Notes: a model not told the origin generated them from the sequence alone. 64,000 nucleotides of DNA from Alphaproteobacteria bacterium (GCA_018000295.1 JAGNKE010000003.1:95512-159511), one strand, 5' to 3'. Positions 1 through 10,228 are shown, counted from the first letter of the stretch. A program made the numbers and translations.

Positions 1-2
1 CA

Positions 3-398
3 ACGGATTTTTATCCGGTCCTGACGGGGCGGACAGAGAACAGGCATTTAAAGGCCGAGCGGCTTTCCGCTCAGATCATTGAGGCAGTGGAGCAGTGCGA
101 ACGGCTTGATCTTCCGGTCCTGCATCCCATGGACAATTTGCAAAATATGCTGAAAGCGTGGGACGGACCGAAAATTCTGGCTTGCGTGGAGCGTACCGAG
201 CCTCCGGTTCTTTCTTCCGCCCCTTTATCAAAGGACTGCGCTTTTCTGATTGGGCCGGAGGGCGGGTTCGATTCCGAAGAGGGCGAACTTTTGAAGAATT
301 CTGCCAAGGTTCAGGCTGTCGGCCTTGGAGACACGATCCTGCGGGCGGAGACGGCGGCGCTGCTTTGCCTGTCCTATGCGCGTATGCAGCTTTTATAG
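3..398 (+). CDS. rsmE: 16S rRNA (uracil-1498-N3)-methyltransferase, 3' part
   Basis: This is the C-terminal portion of an RsmE-type SPOUT methyltransferase. The frame is open from the window edge, so the N-terminal PUA-like domain lies outside. RsmE methylates U1498 of 16S rRNA using S-adenosylmethionine. The SAM-binding knot motifs are visible: FLIGPEGGFDSEE, and further on VGLGDTILRAETA at the C-terminus. The start of the visible part (PVLTGRTENRHLKAER) matches the RsmE core that precedes the SPOUT fold. The cox genes follow on the same strand after about 115 nt. The assignment is firm; only the 5' end is missing. Confidence 0.93.
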   Translation, partial: TDFYPVLTGRTENRHLKAERLSAQIIEAVEQCERLDLPVLHPMDNLQNMLKAWDGPKILACVERTEPPVLSSAPLSKDCAFLIGPEGGFDSEEGELLKNSAKVQAVGLGDTILRAETAALLCLSYARMQLL

Positions 399-436
399 AA
401 ACTCCTGAAAAACATTTTTTTACAATGCTTAGGGTC

Positions 437-465
437 TTGAAATTCAAACGATATGGACGTATTTG
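437..465 (+). promoter_or_regulatory. possible sigma70-type promoter for the cox cluster
   Basis: A TTGAAA hexamer at 437-442 is followed after 17 nt by TATTTG at 460-465, about 50 nt before the chosen coxB start. The -10 match is weak (TAT only). It is offered because it is the best spaced pair in the 115-nt gap between rsmE and coxB. Confidence 0.28.
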
Positions 466-513
466 TTTGTTACTTGCCCCCCGCGTAGAAACCGGAAAGG
501 TCCGTTTAGGGAT

Positions 514-3077
<2,564 letters not shown>

Positions 3078-3087
3078 GTCTGGTTAT

Positions 3088-3468
3088 TTATGCCAGGCTG
3101 TGTTCCGGGCCTTCGGTTTCCTCGATCAGTTTTTCCAGCTTGTCCTGATGCGGTCTTACGGCTTTTTCGACGGCTTCCCAGCCGCGGTAGTTCTCAAACA
3201 TATCTTTGGCGCGTTCACCGATCAGGCGGATGCCCTCGACCGGCGTGACGTTGCCCAGCTCCGATGCCCGCACCTGCATCGCGGCGAAGGCCTCGAAGAC
3301 CTGATCGATTACTTCGTCGGGGGTATCGACAACGTGCTGGGCCAGTAGTTCGCTGTTGGCTTCTTCGATTTGAAAACTGGCCGACTCATAGGAGATGCTT
3401 TCATCGCCGTTGCCCATTTCCTCTATGATTTGCTGCGTTCTGGCTTTGTGCTGAGATATGTTGCTCAT
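3088..3468 (-). CDS. hypothetical acidic helical protein (126 aa)
   Basis: I do not recognise this family. The product is short, soluble, acidic and predicted mostly helical, with no signal peptide, membrane span or Cys. It lies between ctaD and ctaB on the opposite strand. It is supported as a real gene by a good Shine-Dalgarno (GAGGA, read on the minus strand just upstream of the ATG at 3468) and by residue usage typical of a folded helical protein. Its stop faces the ctaD stop with a 10-nt gap, so the two transcripts converge. A role in the oxidase is not indicated by any motif. Confidence 0.7.
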   Translation of the reverse strand: MSNISQHKARTQQIIEEMGNGDESISYESASFQIEEANSELLAQHVVDTPDEVIDQVFEAFAAMQVRASELGNVTPVEGIRLIGERAKDMFENYRGWEAVEKAVRPHQDKLEKLIEETEGPEHSLA

Positions 3469-3569
3469 TTTATTATCCTCGTTTTTTAGCGACCGTATTA
3501 TAGTCCTTTTTAGGAACGAAAGCAGATAAAATTTCGTGACCTTTTGTTTTTCCGTGGTAAATAAGGGGC

Positions 3570-4466
3570 ATGAGCAATGTCCTTTCCAGTCCCTTTCCGG
3601 TTGTTGACGAATCCCGCGTCGGGGATTTCATCGCGTTGCTTAAGCCGCGGGTCATGAGCCTTGTGGTTTTTACCGGGTTTGGGGGGCTGTGGCTGGCTCC
3701 GGGACTTGAAAGCATGAACCCCATTCTGGCGTTAATCGCAATGCTCTGTCTGGCTATTAATGCCGGGGCGGCAGGGGCGATAAATATGTGGTTTGACCGC
3801 GATATCGATGCGGTGATGAACCGCACCCGCGGACGCCCGATTCCCATGGGGCGCGTGGATGAGGCGGAGGCACTGGCCTTCGGCATCACGCTCAGTCTTT
3901 TCTCCGTGATGCTGATGGGGTTGGCGTTGAACTGGGTTGCGGCAGGGTTGCTGGCCTTTGCCAATCTTTTTTATGTTTTCGTCTATACGATGTGGCTGAA
4001 GCGCCGTACGCCGCAGAATATCGTGATCGGCGGGGCGGCGGGCGCGTTTCCGCCGATGATCGGGTGGGCGGCGGTGACCGGGGATATCACCCTTGAGCCG
4101 ATCATACTTTTCCTGATTATCTTTTTCTGGACGCCGCCGCATTTCTGGGCGCTTTCGCTTTACGCCAACGAGGATTACAAGCGGGCCAACATCCCGATGA
4201 TGGCCGCCGTTCACGGGCTTAAGGCTACAAAAATCCAGATGGTTCTTTATACACTGGTTCTCTTTCCTTTAACCCTTCTTCCCTATTTTCTGGGCATGGC
4301 GGGGCCGATCTATCTGGCCTTGGCCGTGCTTCTTAGCGGGTTTTTTGTCGTGACGGCGGTGAGTGTTTTCCGCTCTGAGGACCTCAAAAAAGCGCGGCTG
4401 ATGTTCGGGTATTCCGTTTTCTATCTATTTGCCCTGTTTCTGGCGCTGATGATCCATGCCGTATAG
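3570..4466 (+). CDS. ctaB: protoheme IX farnesyltransferase (heme O synthase)
   Basis: CtaB transfers the farnesyl group of farnesyl diphosphate to heme B, making heme O, the precursor of the heme A used by the neighbouring oxidase. It is a UbiA-family membrane prenyltransferase with about 9 spans and 298 residues, the usual length. The first Asp-rich catalytic motif is in NMWFDRDIDAVMNRTRGRP. The second conserved region, YANEDYKRANIPMM, is also present. The N-terminus FIALLKPRVMSLVVFT is characteristic. The downstream small membrane ORF starts inside its last codons. Confidence 0.96.
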   Translation: MSNVLSSPFPVVDESRVGDFIALLKPRVMSLVVFTGFGGLWLAPGLESMNPILALIAMLCLAINAGAAGAINMWFDRDIDAVMNRTRGRPIPMGRVDEAEALAFGITLSLFSVMLMGLALNWVAAGLLAFANLFYVFVYTMWLKRRTPQNIVIGGAAGAFPPMIGWAAVTGDITLEPIILFLIIFFWTPPHFWALSLYANEDYKRANIPMMAAVHGLKATKIQMVLYTLVLFPLTLLPYFLGMAGPIYLALAVLLSGFFVVTAVSVFRSEDLKKARLMFGYSVFYLFALFLALMIHAV

Positions 4467-4575
4467 CGATCTGCATAAGAAAAAACTCAAGAAGAATCTG
4501 GCTGTTCTGGGGGCTATCTTGGGGCTTTGCGCCTTGATCCTGATTGTCACCATTATCAAGCTACAGGGATCATGA
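4456..4575 (+). CDS. CoxF-like small membrane protein of the oxidase cluster (39 aa)
   Basis: This tiny ORF overlaps the last 11 nt of ctaB. It encodes a Lys-rich N-terminus (DLHKKKLKKNLAVLG) followed by one hydrophobic helix ending in IVTIIKLQGS. Alphaproteobacterial cox operons carry an equivalent one-span protein (CoxF/CtaF type, ending in a T-I-V-K-x-G-like motif) between ctaB and ctaG. Position, size and the TIIKL end fit that family. Its stop overlaps the SDR start as ATGA, so it lies in a translationally coupled chain. The function of CoxF proteins is poorly known; oxidase assembly is inferred from context only. Confidence 0.72.
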   Translation: MPYSDLHKKKLKKNLAVLGAILGLCALILIVTIIKLQGS

Positions 4576-5363
4576 GTTACGAGAGCCGCTACTCCTTTCT
4601 TCCTTCCGTGGTGTTTATTTCCGGTTCTACGGGTGATTTCGGTTGGGCTTTCGCCGAGCGGTTTGCGGCGCTCGGAAGCAAGTTGATTCTGGCCGGGCGG
4701 GATGTCCAGAAGCTTGAATCCCTGAAAGAGGCGGTTCTTGGCCAGGATAAGATTGCGGTTCATCTCTGCGCGTTCGACATGACCGATAAAAAGGGTATGG
4801 AGGCGGCTATTAACACTCTGCCTGAGGGGTTCAGAGATATCGACCTTCTGATCAACAATGCCGGGCTGGCTTTGGGCCTCGATCCGGCGCCGACCTGCGA
4901 TCTTTCCGACTGGGAAACCATGATCGCGGTCAATAATACGGCCCTTGTCCAGATGACGCGCCTGATCCTTCCCGGCATGGCGGCGCGGAAGAGGGGGCAT
5001 ATCATCAATATCGGCTCGACGGCGGGCACCTACCCCTATCCGGGGGGGAATGTCTATTGCGCGACGAAAGCGTTCGTGAAGCAGTTTTCGCTGTCTTTAC
5101 GGGCGGACCTGAAGGGAACGAATATCCGGGTCACCAATATCGAGCCGGGGATGGTGGAGACGCAGTTTTCGGTCGTCCGCTTTAAGGGCGATGCCGAAAA
5201 AGCGCGGAAAGTCTACGATAATACGGAAAATCTTCATGCGGAGGATGTGGCGGAAGCCGTGGTCTGGAGCGCGACTTTGCCCCCGAAATTCAATGTTAAC
5301 CGGATTGAATTGATGCCTACGACGCAAACTTTTGGGCCTTTGGTTGTGGAACGCTTTGATTAA
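4572..5363 (+). CDS. short-chain dehydrogenase/reductase, YdfG-like
   Basis: This is an NAD(P)-dependent SDR of 263 residues. The Rossmann motif is SGSTGDFGWAFAERF instead of the usual TGASSGIG. NNAG follows, then the Ser of INIGSTAG and the catalytic YCATK (YxxxK). The IEPGMVETQFS segment and overall length resemble YdfG-type 3-hydroxy acid / serine dehydrogenases, but the substrate cannot be told from the sequence. The ATG at 4572 overlaps the CoxF-like stop, so it was preferred over the longer frame starting at 4527. An SDR is not a usual member of the ctaB-ctaG interval, so it may be an insertion into the cluster. Confidence 0.88.
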   Translation: MSYESRYSFLPSVVFISGSTGDFGWAFAERFAALGSKLILAGRDVQKLESLKEAVLGQDKIAVHLCAFDMTDKKGMEAAINTLPEGFRDIDLLINNAGLALGLDPAPTCDLSDWETMIAVNNTALVQMTRLILPGMAARKRGHIINIGSTAGTYPYPGGNVYCATKAFVKQFSLSLRADLKGTNIRVTNIEPGMVETQFSVVRFKGDAEKARKVYDNTENLHAEDVAEAVVWSATLPPKFNVNRIELMPTTQTFGPLVVERFD

Positions 5364-5418
5364 ATTGGGGAAATGGTGTAGTATGGTTCGTCTTTTTGGT
5401 TTATTTGGAGTTGTTTTT

Positions 5419-6027
5419 ATGCCCCGGCCCCTTTTTATCCGTCTTTGTTTTATCTTCTCTTTTGTGCTTTTGTCTCCTGTTCCGGTTTATGCTGAGGAGG
5501 GGCAAACGGAGGAGGCTGCTGCCCCGGCTTCCTGCCCCACCTGCACCAAGTGCGGCGATGCAGAGCAGGGCTCGGTGGAAACAACTGAAGGCGGTTATTG
5601 CGATATTTATTCAAGACAGCTTGATTACCGCAAGCACTCTAAAGCGTACAGAGAGACTATCGAGAAGCGCCGCGTGGCTTTTGAAGCTCCCCGTATAGAG
5701 GCTCTTGAAGCTTTCCGCAGAAACCGTGAGGAGTTGTATAAACAGGAGTCCAAGGAGTATCAGCTCGAGTTGGCGCGTGAAGCCGAGGAAGCTGAAAAGG
5801 CTCTGGCCGCCAAGAATGGCGCTGAAGATACTGACGGCGCGGAAGTTATGGGAGACAAAGCAGAGACGATGGAAACCGCTTCTGTCTCTGAAGAGGGGGC
5901 GCCCGCCGAGGAGACCGAGTCTGCCGCTCCTGCCGAGGGTGTGAAGGAAAAAGTCATTGAGGAGTCGGACAGCGAGGCCAAGCCGCGCAAGAAGATCATC
6001 ATGCCCGAGGATGCGCCCGATTTTTAG
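5419..6027 (+). CDS. secreted hypothetical protein with Cys cluster and coiled coil
   Basis: The function is unknown. The start at 5419 has GGAG at 5407-5410 and leads straight into a signal peptide with predicted cleavage after PVYA. The mature N-terminus holds CPTCTKCGD and, about 25 residues later, GGYC, a four-Cys arrangement that could bind a metal or form disulfides. The middle is a Glu/Arg-rich helix (about residues 70-125), probably coiled coil. The C-terminal third is acidic, Ala/Glu rich and probably disordered, ending in KKIIMPEDAPDF. It is followed immediately by a strong hairpin terminator. Upstream in-frame ATGs at 5332 and 5383 would only add residues before the signal peptide. 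Confidence 0.75.
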   Translation: MPRPLFIRLCFIFSFVLLSPVPVYAEEGQTEEAAAPASCPTCTKCGDAEQGSVETTEGGYCDIYSRQLDYRKHSKAYRETIEKRRVAFEAPRIEALEAFRRNREELYKQESKEYQLELAREAEEAEKALAAKNGAEDTDGAEVMGDKAETMETASVSEEGAPAEETESAAPAEGVKEKVIEESDSEAKPRKKIIMPEDAPDF

Positions 6028-6060
6028 GGTTGGTCCGGTGTGATTTTTTTGGATGCTTGT

Positions 6061-6092
6061 TCTTTACGCCCCTTTCCGAGGGGCGTAATGTT
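6061..6092. repeat. direct repeat, left copy, flanking the Rhs/relaxase island
   Basis: This 32-nt segment recurs with 27 identical positions at 8643-8674. The shared outer blocks are TCTTTACGC and GAGGGGCGTAATGTT. Foreign-looking genes lie between the copies, and the truncated relaxase frame stops inside the right copy, so the pair probably marks the ends of an insertion or a recombination scar. Confidence 0.65.
6064..6092 (+). terminator. rho-independent terminator after the secreted Cys protein
   Basis: A perfect 9-bp stem, TTACGCCCC (6064-6072) with GGGGCGTAA (6080-6088) and a 7-nt loop, is followed by TGTTTT. It lies 36 nt after the stop at 6027. It coincides with the left direct repeat; in the right copy (8643-8674) the stem is degraded. 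Confidence 0.72.
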
Positions 6093-6109
6093 TTGAGGCA
6101 GGAGGGCTC

Positions 6110-6940
6110 ATGTTCACCGGGCTACAGCACTGTTCGGGGCCGCATGAAGGGGCGTTGGCGCAGGTCACGAAATCTGGCGGGACGGAGACCTTAACGTATA
6201 TGCATACAGATCACTTGATGACACCACGCTTCGGCACCAACGCAGCGGGCACGACTGTCTGGACATGGGATTCCGGCGCGTTCGGCAAGGAAGTGCCAAC
6301 GGGTACGGCGACTGTCAATCTCCGCTTCCCTGGCCAATTTTACGATTCCGAGACGACGCTTTTCTACAACTGGAACAGATACTACAACCCGGCCACGGGG
6401 CGGTACGTTTCAAGCGATCCTATGGGTATTGATGAAGGCTTGGGCACATATAACTATGTTGAGCAAAATCCGCTCTTACATATCGACCCTGAAGGTCTTG
6501 CAAAAAGAGAACGATTCGCTCCTGGCTTTCCAGAAACATATAAACGCAAGGTGCTCAGGGCGATTACAAGGGCTAAAGAATTACTCGATTCGTGCAAAGC
6601 ACCTTGCTGTGTGACGCAGAAGGATATTGACAGGATGAAACTAGCCCTCGACAAGGCGACCTTCAAATATGAGAAATTTCTTAAGGACAAAAACGGAAAT
6701 ATCGTGCCGGATGGTTGTGCAAGAGCTGATGCAGCAGGCGAAGGAGACAAGATAAGCATATCTAAACTTGGTATCACAAACAGAGCTGGGTGCGGCTGCA
6801 AACTTTCGGCCTTACTAGCTCATGAAGCATTTCACTACCTAAAGCCAAAAGGTTCAGATGAAGAAGAAGATAAGCAAGAGGCAACTGCTATCAATGTGGA
6901 AAAGATGTGCTTTGGGTGCAAACCCGTTACTAAAGAATAA
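6110..6940 (+). CDS. Rhs-family C-terminal fragment with putative zinc metallopeptidase toxin domain
   Basis: Residues 1-125 are the end of an Rhs/YD core: TYMHTDHLMTPRFGTN, then PGQFYDSETTLFYNWNRYYN, ATGRYVSSDPMGIDEGLGTY and NPLLHIDPEGLA. The last is the conserved junction before variable toxin tips. The roughly 150-residue tip that follows is Cys-rich and contains LLAHEAFHYL, an HExxH zincin motif, with Glu residues downstream (KQEATAIN) that could supply the third ligand. This fits the Tox-MPTase class of polymorphic toxin tips. A full Rhs core is over 1000 residues, so this is either an orphan C-terminal cassette or a remnant. An AGGAGGG Shine-Dalgarno (6100-6106) precedes the ATG, so expression is possible. 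It is AT-richer than the cox genes and lies in an island bounded by direct repeats. Confidence 0.82.
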   Translation: MFTGLQHCSGPHEGALAQVTKSGGTETLTYMHTDHLMTPRFGTNAAGTTVWTWDSGAFGKEVPTGTATVNLRFPGQFYDSETTLFYNWNRYYNPATGRYVSSDPMGIDEGLGTYNYVEQNPLLHIDPEGLAKRERFAPGFPETYKRKVLRAITRAKELLDSCKAPCCVTQKDIDRMKLALDKATFKYEKFLKDKNGNIVPDGCARADAAGEGDKISISKLGITNRAGCGCKLSALLAHEAFHYLKPKGSDEEEDKQEATAINVEKMCFGCKPVTKE

Positions 6941-7012
6941 CTCCGCAGAAAACTAGAAATTGTAAGTAGCTAAAAGTTCTTTCTGTTTTTATGAAAGGGA
7001 ATTTTCTGTTCA

Positions 7013-7816
7013 ATGAGAAACTTGATAATAGCTGACCAAGACCTTTATTCGGTCGGGCCTGAAAACAAGAAGAAACCCGCGAAGTCATTTCTTGGGTATT
7101 TCTTCATTGCGGCCATCACCATAATTGCACTCTCATCGAACGGAAATGCACAAACCCCATACGCAAAAGGGCGAATTCCAGTCACAGATGAAAGTTATTT
7201 TTTTCTAGACAATGCAACACTTCCTGAACCTTATGCATCGTTGGACCAAACGCTAAAACCGATTCAGTTGTCCAGACTTCTTGATGAGAGAAATGTATTC
7301 CCAGAAATGCATGATATTCTGGAAGGCGACAAGAGGGTAATAGGAATTCGTATTTTGGCAAAAGGGCGTGGTGCGGGTCAGAGGCATTCAACATGGTCTG
7401 AAAACCTCACTTTCTTGCTCCCTCCATCGCCGAAAACAGCCAAGAGCACAGAGAGGTTTGAAGCGTCGAGAATTATTGGGATCTACTCCACAAGTGGTAA
7501 GGAAGCGCGATATTCATTCATGGGCTTTGTCGCGAGCGGAGGAACGCTGACCGTTTCAAGTCTTGATCATGAGCGCTTGAGAGTCAGCATTGATCTGACT
7601 TTCAAGCGCATTGACGTAGATGCCTCACTCTATATTGAAGATGATATTGACGATAGAGAATATCTTGATGAAATTAGGAAAGAAAAGGCTTTATTCTCAT
7701 TGATAAAATATAGAAAGACGTTTTTAGTCCAAAGAAAAGGCTATAAAGACCTCTCTACTTGGGAAGGGCGGCCGATTGCGGAGGGAGGAGAGAGAGCTTG
7801 TGATCGGTGTGACTAG
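7013..7816 (+). CDS. hypothetical membrane/exported protein; possible immunity protein for the Rhs tip
   Basis: I recognise no family. The 267-residue product has an N-terminal hydrophobic segment (SFLGYFFIAAITIIALSS, then NGNAQ) that could be a signal peptide or anchor about 25 residues from the start. A beta-rich soluble region and a charged C-terminus (IYIEDDIDDREYLDEIRKE-like) follow, with two late Cys residues. The gene lies 72 nt after the Rhs fragment on the same strand and shares its AT-rich composition, the standard place for an immunity gene in Rhs/CDI cassettes. Immunity is an inference from position. The upstream AAGGGA is rather far (about 13 nt) from the ATG. Confidence 0.62.
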   Translation: MRNLIIADQDLYSVGPENKKKPAKSFLGYFFIAAITIIALSSNGNAQTPYAKGRIPVTDESYFFLDNATLPEPYASLDQTLKPIQLSRLLDERNVFPEMHDILEGDKRVIGIRILAKGRGAGQRHSTWSENLTFLLPPSPKTAKSTERFEASRIIGIYSTSGKEARYSFMGFVASGGTLTVSSLDHERLRVSIDLTFKRIDVDASLYIEDDIDDREYLDEIRKEKALFSLIKYRKTFLVQRKGYKDLSTWEGRPIAEGGERACDRCD

Positions 7817-7891
7817 GGACCGACTGGAAGCTCAGTGTCAGTGGAAAAGATACTTCCATTCGTGAAGTCTTGTTATTTCGTTAAGTTGGGT

Positions 7892-8635
7892 TTATGGCTC
7901 GTGCCCTGCATCTTTACCTCTTCGAGTCCGTCGGTGCAGCGATGAGCGCACTTCCGGCGAACCGACTTCGAGTTCGGCCTCTTTCACCTTGCCCTTGAAC
8001 ACTTCGGGCGTTGGATTGCGCTCGGCCTCTGGCGTCGCGATCCGAACCATGTCAGCTGTGAGCTTCTGCATTTCCTGTTCGTGCCGATGGCGCATCTCCG
8101 CGAAGTTCGTCTGAAGGTTCTGGCGCCGATCGAGCTGTATTTCGACTAACTCCTGCCGTTGCTCGCGGTCACGCACATGGCATTTCCACGCGTCCTTCTC
8201 ATTTTCCTTCCTGAGTTTCCAGTATTTGAACGTGAGCTTGTCCCAGAGACCCTTGAAACCCTTGCGGATGCGTGAGGCCCGGATGTTCTGCTCCTCGTTC
8301 CAGCGCTTCTCCTGAAATGTCTTCTGCGCCGCCCGATCCTTGCGGTGCTGCTCGGTCATGGTCCTTTTGATCCGAAGCAGCGGGCGTAGTTCCTGCTCGT
8401 GGGTTTTCTGTAGCTCGGCACGGTACTTCTCGAAGAGGCCGCGCACGGTCGCGCCGATCTTTTCCTTCGCTTCCTCGACCGTCGGTAGCGCCGTGTGCTT
8501 GCCGAGGCGTTTCTCCAACGCGTTGGCCTTGATCCCGAGTTGCTTGCTCAGGGAAAAGACCTCGCCGGTGACATCGACGGCGACGAACCCTCTTCGGTCG
8601 CCCTGCGCGAGGAAGAAGCCGCGCTCAATTCTCAC
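7892..8635 (-). pseudogene. truncated relaxase (MobA/VirD2-like) C-terminal region
   Basis: The reverse frame encodes GDRRGFVAVDVTGEVFSLSK and KQLGIKANALEKRLG, then a long basic coiled coil with KGFKGLWDKLTFKYWKLRKE and RDREQRQELVEIQLDRRQNL. This is the pattern of the C-terminal half of alphaproteobacterial mobilization relaxases. The N-terminal nuclease domain with its catalytic Tyr and HUH histidines is absent. The frame runs upstream only to a stop at 8654-8656, inside the right copy of the direct repeat, so the gene is cut at the island edge. The listed start is a GTG and is probably not used. I read it as a dead fragment of a conjugative or mobilizable element. Confidence 0.68.
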
Positions 8636-8642
8636 AACTCCC

Positions 8643-8674
8643 TCTTTACGCTTCTAGCTGAGGGGCGTAATGTT
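8643..8674. repeat. direct repeat, right copy, flanking the Rhs/relaxase island
   Basis: This is the partner of 6061-6092 (27 of 32 positions identical). Its stem is degraded, so it no longer forms the terminator hairpin. It abuts the ctaG start (8681) and ends the relaxase frame. Confidence 0.65.
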
Positions 8675-8680
8675 CTCCTT

Positions 8681-9298
8681 ATGTCTATCGACCCACAAAC
8701 AGCGCTGAAGGACAAAAACCGCACAGTCGGCTTGGCGGTTCTGGGCGTTGTTTGCGTTATGGGCGGGCTCGCCTATGCCTCCGTGCCGCTTTATGCGCTG
8801 TTCTGCCGGGTGACGGGGTATGGGGGGACGCCGCAGGTGGCGGAAGCCCTGCCGGACCGGATTCTTGACCGCGCCGTGACCGTGCGGTTTGATTCCAATG
8901 TTTCCGATACGCTGGACTGGGATTTCAAGCCCGAGCTCAAGACCGTTAAGGTCCGGCTGGGGGAGCGGGGGGTCATTGCCTATCTGGCGCGGAATAACTC
9001 GGGGGCCGCCGAGACGGGGACGGCGGTTTATAACGTCAGCCCGCCCAAGGCCGGACCCTATTTCAACAAAATCCAGTGTTTCTGCTTCGGGGAGCAGGTT
9101 TTGCAGGCCGGGGAGGAGGCGCATATGCCCGTGCTGTTTTATATCGATCCGGCGATGGACGACGATCCGAACCTGAAGGATGTTAAAGAAATCACACTCT
9201 CGTATACATTTTTCAAAACTGAGTCCTCCGCCCTTGAAGAAGCGATGGAAGCCTTTTACAATTCGGATAGCGGTGCTATAAGCACCACGGATTTCTGA
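8681..9298 (+). CDS. ctaG: cytochrome c oxidase assembly protein CtaG (Cox11 family)
   Basis: CtaG/Cox11 delivers copper to the CuB site of subunit I. The 205-residue product has one N-terminal span (LAVLGVVCVMGGLAYASVPL) followed by YALFCRVTGYGGTPQ. The periplasmic domain carries the copper-binding KIQCFCFGEQVLQAGEE and the MPVLFYIDPAMDDDP segment, all typical. The ATG at 8681 gives the family length. The frame is open upstream to 8495, but that part overlaps the relaxase fragment antisense and is not Cox11. No good Shine-Dalgarno precedes 8681: the nearest purine run (GAGGGG, 8659-8664) is about 16 nt away and belongs to the repeat. The insertion may therefore have altered the native leader. 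Confidence 0.94.
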   Translation: MSIDPQTALKDKNRTVGLAVLGVVCVMGGLAYASVPLYALFCRVTGYGGTPQVAEALPDRILDRAVTVRFDSNVSDTLDWDFKPELKTVKVRLGERGVIAYLARNNSGAAETGTAVYNVSPPKAGPYFNKIQCFCFGEQVLQAGEEAHMPVLFYIDPAMDDDPNLKDVKEITLSYTFFKTESSALEEAMEAFYNSDSGAISTTDF

Positions 9299-9335
9299 CG
9301 GATTTCCCTTTCTTACGTTAAGCAGGAACACCCCA

Positions 9336-10217
9336 ATGGCCGATCATATCGAATACTCCACCACCGGAAAGCCGCACCCCTATCATCTGGTCCGCCCGAG
9401 CATCTGGCCGCTGATGGGGGCTTTGGCCGGGTTTTTGCTGGCGTGCGGGGCGATCATGTATATGCACAAGGTGCATCTGTTCGCCGATCCGGCGAACGGG
9501 GTCGAGGGTTTTAATGTCGGCCTGAGCGGGGTTTTTGTGGGTCTGGCTGCGGTTTTGCTGGTCATGTTCTTCTGGTGGAAGGACGTTGTTCATGAAGCTG
9601 TGGCGGAAAAGGCGCACACGCCGATCGCCAAGGTCGGGTTCCGTTATGGCATGGCGCTGTTCATCGCGTCGGAGGTCATGTTCTTCGTGGCGTTTTTCTG
9701 GGCGTTCTTCAGTTCAGCCTTTTATCCTACGGAGTTTATCGGCTATGTCTGGCCGCCGGCGGGGATGCACGTGATCGAGCCGTTCGATCTGCCGTTTATG
9801 ATGACTCTTATCCTTTTGCTCTCGGGCTGCTGCGTGACCTGGGCGCACCATGCGGTTCTTGAGGGCGATAAAAAGGGTCTGGCGATGGGCTTGGCGCTCT
9901 CGGCGTTTCTCGGGTTTTTCTTCATGGGGTTCCAGGTTTACGAATACGCGCACGCGCATTTCACGTTTAACGAAAACGTCTATACGTCCGCCTTTTACAT
10001 GGCGACCGGGTTTCACGGGTTCCATGTGATCGTGGGGGCGATTTTCCTTTTTGTGTGCTGGCTTCGCGCCCTCAAGGGGCATTTCACCGCCGAGAGCCAT
10101 TTCGGATTCGAAGCTGCGGCGTGGTACTGGCATTTCGTTGACGTGGTCTGGCTGTTCCTCTTTATTGCGATCTACTGGTGGGGCAATACGGTCGGGATGG
10201 ATCTGCGGCCCCAGTAA
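9336..10217 (+). CDS. ctaE: cytochrome c oxidase subunit III
   Basis: The third core subunit of the aa3 oxidase has seven membrane spans and no redox cofactor, and helps stabilise the catalytic core. The 293-residue product begins with the family signature KPHPYHLVRPSIWPLMGALA. It contains ASEVMFFVAFFWAFFSSA, YEYAHAHFTFNENVYTSAFY, TGFHGFHVIVGAIFL and the closing WYWHFVDVVWLFLFIAIYWW. An AGGAA element lies about 10 nt upstream of the ATG. It follows ctaG by 37 nt, as in other alphaproteobacteria. Confidence 0.96.
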   Translation: MADHIEYSTTGKPHPYHLVRPSIWPLMGALAGFLLACGAIMYMHKVHLFADPANGVEGFNVGLSGVFVGLAAVLLVMFFWWKDVVHEAVAEKAHTPIAKVGFRYGMALFIASEVMFFVAFFWAFFSSAFYPTEFIGYVWPPAGMHVIEPFDLPFMMTLILLLSGCCVTWAHHAVLEGDKKGLAMGLALSAFLGFFFMGFQVYEYAHAHFTFNENVYTSAFYMATGFHGFHVIVGAIFLFVCWLRALKGHFTAESHFGFEAAAWYWHFVDVVWLFLFIAIYWWGNTVGMDLRPQ

Positions 10218-10228
10218 GGGTCGCGGTC

